From Actinomycetota bacterium (GTDB taxonomy: Bacteria; Actinomycetota; Thermoleophilia; Gaiellales; Gaiellaceae), in contig VAYE01000028.1 of NCBI GenBank assembly GCA_005883235.1, forward strand, positions 1 to 5,180: a DNA stretch of 5,180 nt. Reading direction: 5' to 3'. The position numbers and the translations under genes are program-made. Positions 1-5,180 of this stretch are shown piece after piece. Position 1 is the first letter of the stretch, and each line of letters starts with the position of its first letter. The notes under the pieces were generated by a model. It was given only the letters and a program-made list of their open reading frames with translations, had not been told where the DNA came from and did not search any database.

Positions 1-990
<990 letters not shown>

Positions 991-1983
991 CTACGTGGTC
1001 GCGGTCGAGGAGGTGGTCGGCGGCGCGTAGCCGACCTGGTAGTGGACGTTCTTCGCGTATTCCTTCTTCGTGTCGTTGATCCACTTCGCCCACTTGTCGC
1101 GCTTGCGCTGCTGGAGCAGCTGCTGCTTGATCGCCTGCTTGACGTCCTTGAGCTGCGTCGTGTGCGGGGGCTTCACGTCGGAGAGCGCCTGGATGATGTG
1201 CCAGCCGTACTGGGTCTTGATCGGCCGCGAGACCTGACCCTTCGCGAGCAGGAACGCCGTCTGGTCGAACGGTCCGGCCGTCTGGCCCTTCACGACCGTC
1301 AGCTTCCCGCCCTGCGCGCGCGACCCCGGATCCTTGGAGTACTTGCGCGCGAGCTTGGCGAAGTCGGCGCCGGCCTTGATCTTCTTGTAGAGCGTGTTCG
1401 CGAGGGCGTGGTCCGAGACGAGGATGTGGCGGACGTCTCGCGACTCGGGCTGCTGATAGAGCTTGAGGTGCGAGGTGTAGTACTTCTGGACGTCCTGGTC
1501 GGAGACCTTCACGTCGGCCGTGACCTTCTTGTAGATCTCTTCGGACAGGAGCTGGGGCCGCACGACGATGTCGCGCACGTCCTGGAGGGTGAGGCCGTTC
1601 GCCTTCGCCTGCGACTCGAGGTTCTTCTCGCCGCCGAGCTGCCGCCTGATCTGCGCGAACCGGTCCGAGATCTGCTTGTCGCTCACCGTGACGCCGAGCT
1701 GCTTCGCCTTCTGCTCGAGCTCCTGGCTCTGGACGAGGAAGTTGATCGCGGACTGCTGAATCTGCTGGAACTGCGCCGTTCCCGCCTTCGGAAACGCGCG
1801 GTGCTGCTGCTTGTAGCCGCGCTTCGTGCGCGCGATCTGAGCGTCGTAGGCGGTCTTCGAGATCGGGTCGCCGGCGACGACGGCCACCGCGTCGCCGGGC
1901 ACCTTCGTCGAGCCGCCGCCGCCGCAGCCCGCGGCCGCGAGCGCGAGGAGGAGGACGAGGGGGGCAATGCGGAGGGCTCTCAT
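991..1983 (-). CDS. Parvulin-type peptidyl-prolyl isomerase lipoprotein (SurA/PrsA-like)
   Basis: This is a predicted 330-residue membrane-anchored foldase acting outside the cytoplasmic membrane on exported proteins. Residues 1-20 form a lipoprotein signal peptide with lipobox AAGC (Cys20), followed by a Gly-rich linker. Residues about 32-175 are a helical SurA/PrsA-like chaperone region (VAVVAGDPISKTAYDAQI, FLVQSQELEQKAKQLG, YYTSHLKLY). The parvulin rotamase domain covers about 183-268: RDVRHILVS, ADFAKLARKYSKDPGS, GGKLTVVKGQTAGPF and TQYGWHIIQA. His186, Asp218, Phe239 and His262 fall on known active-site positions. The usual GGDLG is GGKLT, and the usual Met is Thr235, so catalysis may be weak. 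The C-terminus is basic with a Thr/Ser/Pro tail (321-330). The ATG at 1983 was chosen because the signal peptide starts there; a longer in-frame start at 2094 or 2043 would lie inside mfd and spoil it. It follows the mfd stop by 28 nt with no Shine-Dalgarno sequence, and ends on the base before mazG. The family is firm, but the client proteins are unknown. Confidence 0.92.
   Translation of the reverse strand: MRALRIAPLVLLLALAAAGCGGGGSTKVPGDAVAVVAGDPISKTAYDAQIARTKRGYKQQHRAFPKAGTAQFQQIQQSAINFLVQSQELEQKAKQLGVTVSDKQISDRFAQIRRQLGGEKNLESQAKANGLTLQDVRDIVVRPQLLSEEIYKKVTADVKVSDQDVQKYYTSHLKLYQQPESRDVRHILVSDHALANTLYKKIKAGADFAKLARKYSKDPGSRAQGGKLTVVKGQTAGPFDQTAFLLAKGQVSRPIKTQYGWHIIQALSDVKPPHTTQLKDVKQAIKQQLLQQRKRDKWAKWINDTKKEYAKNVHYQVGYAPPTTSSTATT
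1924..1983 (-). other. Lipoprotein signal peptide and lipobox of the isomerase
   Basis: The first 20 codons of the isomerase encode MRALRIAPLVLLLALAAAGC. There is a short n-region with Arg2 and Arg5, then a Leu/Ala hydrophobic core at residues 6-18. The lipobox Ala-Ala-Gly-Cys follows at 17-20. The cysteine would be lipidated by Lgt and the peptide cleaved by Lsp. The next residues, GGGGSTK, make a flexible spacer typical of actinobacterial lipoproteins. Ala at -3 is less common than Leu but acceptable. This supports export by Sec and a membrane-anchored mature protein. Confidence 0.85.
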
Positions 1984-2011
1984 GAAACAAGCGCCATGTG
2001 CAGCGGTGTCG

Positions 2012-5000
2012 TCACGCTGCCTGGCGCGCGTCGAGTATAGCATCGACGAGCCGGAGGGCTCCGTCGAATTCCTCGTTTCGAAGCGTAATCTCACGAGTCG
2101 CGCTCGTGTAGATCGCGGTGTCGACGCGACTCCGCAGCTCGCGTAGCTCCCCGGAGCCGAGGACGAGCGGCCCGACGCTCGCCCGGCCGCCGCGGAAGAC
2201 GAGGTAGTCGGCCCCGATCCGGGCGAGCTTCAGCTTCGCCTCCTGGATCGCGAAGAGGTTCTCCACCGGCTCGGGAAGCGGGCCGAACCGGTCCTCCGTC
2301 GCCGCCTGGAGCTCGCGGAGCTCGTCGTCGTCCTCGGTGAGCGCGAGCCTGCGGTGCAGGTCGATCTTCAACGCCTCGGAGGCGATGTAGGCGGCCGGGA
2401 CGTAGGCGTCGACCCGGGCGTCGACGCGCACCGGCCGCGTCACCGCTCGCCGCTGGCCCGAGAGCTCGGCGACGGCCTCGTTCAGGAGCTCGACGTAGAG
2501 CTCGAACCCGACGGCTGCGACGTGGCCCGACTGCTCGGCGCCGAGCAGGTCGCCCGCGCCGCGGATCTCGAGATCGCGCATCGCGATCGCGAAGCCGGCG
2601 CCGAGCTCCGTGTGGTCGGCGAGCGTCGCCAGACGGGCCCGCGCCTCGGGGGTGAGCTCGCTGGCGGCGGGATAGAAGAGGTACGCGTGCGCGGTCACGT
2701 CCGAGCGGCCGACGCGGCCACGGATCTGGTAGAGCTGCGCGAGCCCGAGCGTGTCCGCTCGCTCGACGACGAGCGTGTTCGCCTGCGGGATGTCGAGGCC
2801 CGACTCGATGATCGTCGTCGAGACGAGGACGTCGGCGTCGCCCCGCAGGAACGCGTGCATCTTCTCCTCGAGCTCCCGCTCGCGCATCTGGCCGTGCGCG
2901 ACGAGAAAGCGGAGACCCGGGCAGAGCTGCTGGAGCTTGAGCGCGGCCTCCTCGATCGTCTCGACCCGGTTGTGGAGGTAGAAAGACTGGCCGCCGCGGG
3001 CGTGCTCTCGCTCGAGCGCGAGCTTCACGACCTCCTCGTCGTACTCGGACACCGTCGTCCGGATCGGCCGTCGCCCCTCCGGCGGCGTCTCGATGATCGA
3101 GATGTCCCGCAGGCCCGAGAGCGACATGTGCAGCGTGCGCGGGATCGGCGTCGCCGAGAGGGCTAGCACGTCCACCTCGAGCCGGAGCGAGCGCAGGAGC
3201 TCCTTCTGCGCGACTCCGAAGCGCTGCTCCTCGTCGAGGATCACGAGCCCGAGCTCGTTGGGGATGACGTCGCGGCTCAGGACCCGGTGCGTTCCGACGA
3301 GGACGTCGACCTTGCCGGCCGAGAAGTCGGCGAGGATCTTCTTCGCCTCGGAGGGCTTCCGGAACCGCGAGACCATCTCGACGTTCACCGGGAAGTCGCG
3401 GTAGCGCTCGCGGAAGGTGTTCCAGTGCTGCTCGGCGAGGATCGTCGTCGGCGCGAGGACGAGCGTCTGCTTGCCGTTCACGGCGACGGCGAAGGCGGCC
3501 CGGACCCCGACCTCGGTCTTGCCGAAGCCGACGTCGCCGCAGACGAGCCGGTCCATCGGGCGCGGGGCCTCGAGGTCCTCCTTCACGGCCTCGATCGCGC
3601 GCTGCTGGTCTGCGGTCTCGCGGTACGGAAACTCGGCCTCGAGCCGCTCGAGCCAGTCGTTCGAGAGCTCGTAGGGGACTCCCGGCGCGCGCTGGCGCTG
3701 CGCGTAGAGCGCGATCAGCTCACCCGCAAGCTCGCGGACGCTCGCGCGCGCTCGGTTCTTGAGCAGCTGCCACGCCTTGCCGCCGAGCTTCGAGAGCGCC
3801 GGCGCTTTCGCGTCGGCGCCGATGTAGCGAGAGACCTTCCCGAGCTGCTCGTGCGGGACGTACAGCCGGTCCTCGCCGCGGAAGCCGAGGAAGAGGTAGT
3901 CGCGCGTGACCCCGGCCACGGTCTGCGTCTCGAAGCCGAGCAGCTTGCCGACGCCGTGGTCCTCGTGGACGACGTGGTCGCCCGTGCGGAGGTCGGCGAA
4001 CGACTGGAGCGCCCGCCCGACGCGCGCGTCGGCCCGCGGCGCCCTCCGGCGGAAGACCTGCGTGTCCGGGAGCAGAGCGAGCCCGAGCTCGCGCCAGACG
4101 AAGCCCCGGCGCGCCGGCGCCACGGCGAACTGCACTCCGGGCTCGCGCGGGAGCGTGGGCTCCCCCAGCGTGTCGGCCTCGACCTTGCGGAGCAGGTTCT
4201 GCGTCCGGAGCGCCTCGCCGCGGTGCGGGAACGCGACGACGACGCGGAGACCCGCCCGGACGAAGCCGGCCAGCTCGTTCTCGGCCTCGGCGAGCCCGCG
4301 CGCGGCCAGGGCAGGCCGCTGCGCCTCGAAGGCGAACGGCTGGCCGGAGGGCAGCGGATCGAGCTCGGCGGCGCCCTTCAGCGTGAGCTGCGTCCCGAAC
4401 TCCTCCTCCCAGACCCGGCGCACCTCGTCCGCCTGCCAGACGAGATCCGGCGCGCCGCCCAGGGGCGCGACCAGGTCGTTCGGAACAGCGGGCTCGTCGG
4501 CGGGGAGCGTCGGCTCGGACAGATCGAGGCGTCGCTCGGTGGCGGGATAGATCGTCGCGTCCTCGACGGGGTGCAGCGTCCGCTGGGTGAACGGCGAGAA
4601 GGCCCGGACGCTTTCGAGCTCGTCGCCGAAGAACTCGATCCGGAGCGGCTCGCGCCCGGTCGTCGGGAAGACGTCGATGAGGTCGCCTCGGACGGCGAAG
4701 TGGCCGCGCTCCTCGACGCGGTCGACGCGCTCGTACCCGACGAGCGCGAGCGCCTCCGCAAGCTCGCCGTGCCCCGCGACCTCGCCGACCCGGACCGGCA
4801 CGGGTCGTGCGTCGGGCGGCGGCATCCCCTCCGCGAGGGCCGAAGCGGACGCACAGACGAGGCCGCCCGCGGCCAGCACCTCGAGCGCGCGCGCGCGCTC
4901 GCCGACGAGGTGCGGCGGCGGCAGCAGCCCCGCATCCCAGCGAACCCCGCGGCTCGGAAGCAGGGCGACGCGCTCGTCGCCGATGAACCAGGCGGCGGCT

Positions 5001-5180
5001 TCGGCCAGGTCACGCTCGTCTGCGTCCTCCGGAACGGCGATCGCAAGCGGCCGCTCGAGGAGCTCGTGAAGCGTTGCGACGACGAGCGGCAGAGCCGGCT
5101 CGGAGACGCGCGCGCGCGCCGGAAGCGCGGCGGCGAACTCGGCCAGCCGCTCGTGCTCGAGCAGCTCGCGGACGAAGGCG
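2012..5180 (-). CDS. mfd: Transcription-repair coupling factor Mfd (N-terminus off the window edge)
   Basis: Mfd is a cytoplasmic ATP-driven translocase. It displaces RNA polymerase stalled at DNA lesions and recruits UvrA for nucleotide excision repair. The frame is open to the right edge, giving 1055 residues, close to the 1148 of E. coli Mfd. Numbering from the first full codon (5179-5177), a UvrB-like module spans about 1-210. In it AVRGDLIDVFP (162-172) and LRIEFF (179-184) carry Arg164, Arg180 and Phe184, equivalent to UvrA-contacting residues of E. coli Mfd. The CarD-like RNA polymerase-interacting domain is at about 396-455 (GDHVVHEDHGVGKLLGF, RLYVPHEQL). The helicase lobes carry Walker A GDVGFGKT (548-555), DEEQRFG (649-655), SATPIPRTL (675-683) and QIRGRVGRS (818-826). 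The C-terminal TRCF domain (about 910-1000) has the family RFGPLPEPVENL (964-975). The GTG at 4879 is internal, because homologous sequence continues upstream of it. The isomerase gene follows 28 nt after the stop. No break or frameshift was seen. Confidence 0.97.
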   Translation of the reverse strand, partial: AFVRELLEHERLAEFAAALPARARVSEPALPLVVATLHELLERPLAIAVPEDADERDLAEAAAWFIGDERVALLPSRGVRWDAGLLPPPHLVGERARALEVLAAGGLVCASASALAEGMPPPDARPVPVRVGEVAGHGELAEALALVGYERVDRVEERGHFAVRGDLIDVFPTTGREPLRIEFFGDELESVRAFSPFTQRTLHPVEDATIYPATERRLDLSEPTLPADEPAVPNDLVAPLGGAPDLVWQADEVRRVWEEEFGTQLTLKGAAELDPLPSGQPFAFEAQRPALAARGLAEAENELAGFVRAGLRVVVAFPHRGEALRTQNLLRKVEADTLGEPTLPREPGVQFAVAPARRGFVWRELGLALLPDTQVFRRRAPRADARVGRALQSFADLRTGDHVVHEDHGVGKLLGFETQTVAGVTRDYLFLGFRGEDRLYVPHEQLGKVSRYIGADAKAPALSKLGGKAWQLLKNRARASVRELAGELIALYAQRQRAPGVPYELSNDWLERLEAEFPYRETADQQRAIEAVKEDLEAPRPMDRLVCGDVGFGKTEVGVRAAFAVAVNGKQTLVLAPTTILAEQHWNTFRERYRDFPVNVEMVSRFRKPSEAKKILADFSAGKVDVLVGTHRVLSRDVIPNELGLVILDEEQRFGVAQKELLRSLRLEVDVLALSATPIPRTLHMSLSGLRDISIIETPPEGRRPIRTTVSEYDEEVVKLALEREHARGGQSFYLHNRVETIEEAALKLQQLCPGLRFLVAHGQMRERELEEKMHAFLRGDADVLVSTTIIESGLDIPQANTLVVERADTLGLAQLYQIRGRVGRSDVTAHAYLFYPAASELTPEARARLATLADHTELGAGFAIAMRDLEIRGAGDLLGAEQSGHVAAVGFELYVELLNEAVAELSGQRRAVTRPVRVDARVDAYVPAAYIASEALKIDLHRRLALTEDDDELRELQAATEDRFGPLPEPVENLFAIQEAKLKLARIGADYLVFRGGRASVGPLVLGSGELRELRSRVDTAIYTSATREITLRNEEFDGALRLVDAILDARQAA
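4885..4898. repeat. Alternating GC tract (GC)7 inside mfd
   Basis: Fourteen bases of perfect GC alternation lie within the mfd codons for Gly-Glu-Arg-Ala-Arg-Ala-Leu. Alternating purine-pyrimidine GC is the classic sequence able to adopt Z-DNA under negative supercoiling, and it can slip during replication. In a genome this GC-rich, Arg-Ala codon pairs (CGC GCG) produce such tracts by chance, so no function is claimed. Confidence 0.6.
5107..5119. repeat. Second alternating CG tract inside mfd
   Basis: Thirteen bases of perfect CG alternation lie within the mfd codons for Ala-Arg-Ala-Arg-Val. The tract is about 210 bp from the similar one at 4885-4898. Both are in the region coding for the first domain. 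As with the other tract, it can be explained by Arg/Ala codons in high-GC DNA. Confidence 0.55.

Noticed and set aside
1984..2011. Promoter or terminator in the mfd-isomerase gap
   Set aside because: The 28 nt show no hairpin followed by a U-run and are too short for a full promoter. Any promoter would have to lie inside mfd, where I saw no clear -35/-10 pair.
1984..2094. Longer isomerase with a start at 2094 or 2043
   Set aside because: These starts lie within mfd and would add up to 37 non-hydrophobic residues before the signal peptide. The ATG at 1983 gives a standard lipoprotein signal.
2354..3166. Plus-strand open frame of 270 codons inside mfd
   Set aside because: It lies opposite the conserved helicase and C-terminal region of Mfd and shows the same low-information Arg/Leu/Asp composition. 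It has no known motif.
3906..4550. Plus-strand open frame of 214 codons over the 5' half of mfd
   Set aside because: It is Ser/Arg/Ala-rich with no domain and lies opposite the polymerase-interacting region of Mfd.
4877..4879. GTG at 4879 as the start of mfd
   Set aside because: The same frame stays open for 100 more codons to the window edge, and the translation there looks like the first domain of Mfd. The true start is therefore beyond the window.

Overview
The window is a compact, very GC-rich stretch in which every real gene lies on the minus strand. In the direction of transcription (high to low coordinates) the order is mfd (transcription-repair coupling factor, 5' end off the right edge), a parvulin-type peptidyl-prolyl isomerase lipoprotein, mazG (nucleoside triphosphate pyrophosphohydrolase) and eno (enolase, only its first 68 codons before the left edge).

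The host is most likely a high-GC actinobacterium. Coding sequence is strongly biased to G or C at third positions, two of the three visible starts are GTG, and the secreted isomerase is a lipoprotein with a Gly-rich linker. From memory, Mycobacterium tuberculosis has the close order mfd-mazG-lpqU-eno, so this is a known actinobacterial neighbourhood with a different lipoprotein in a different place. The style of the Mfd and isomerase proteins makes me lean towards the deep-branching class Thermoleophilia (Solirubrobacterales/Gaiellales type). That is an impression from recalled sequences, not a placement.

Layout: 5180-2012 is mfd, with about 1055 codons inside the window and probably only a short N-terminal piece missing. 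2011-1984 is a 28-nt gap. 1983-991 is the isomerase. mazG (990-202) begins on the base after the isomerase stop codon. eno (205-1) overlaps the mazG stop by four bases (GTGA). No gap is long enough for an ordinary promoter plus terminator, so the four genes look like one transcription unit. Only eno has a canonical Shine-Dalgarno sequence, and it is embedded in the last codons of mazG. mazG and the isomerase show none and are probably translated by coupling or reinitiation.

Functionally, Mfd (removal of stalled RNA polymerase and recruitment of UvrA) and MazG (cleansing of the nucleotide pool) both serve genome integrity. The isomerase acts outside the membrane on protein folding, and enolase is central glycolysis. 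I found no RNA gene, mobile element, CRISPR array or prophage, and nothing that amounts to an undescribed system. The second-look items are small: a parvulin domain with altered active-site positions, an atypical first domain of Mfd, the Shine-Dalgarno-less coupled starts, a five-codon mini-ORF, and two alternating GC tracts.
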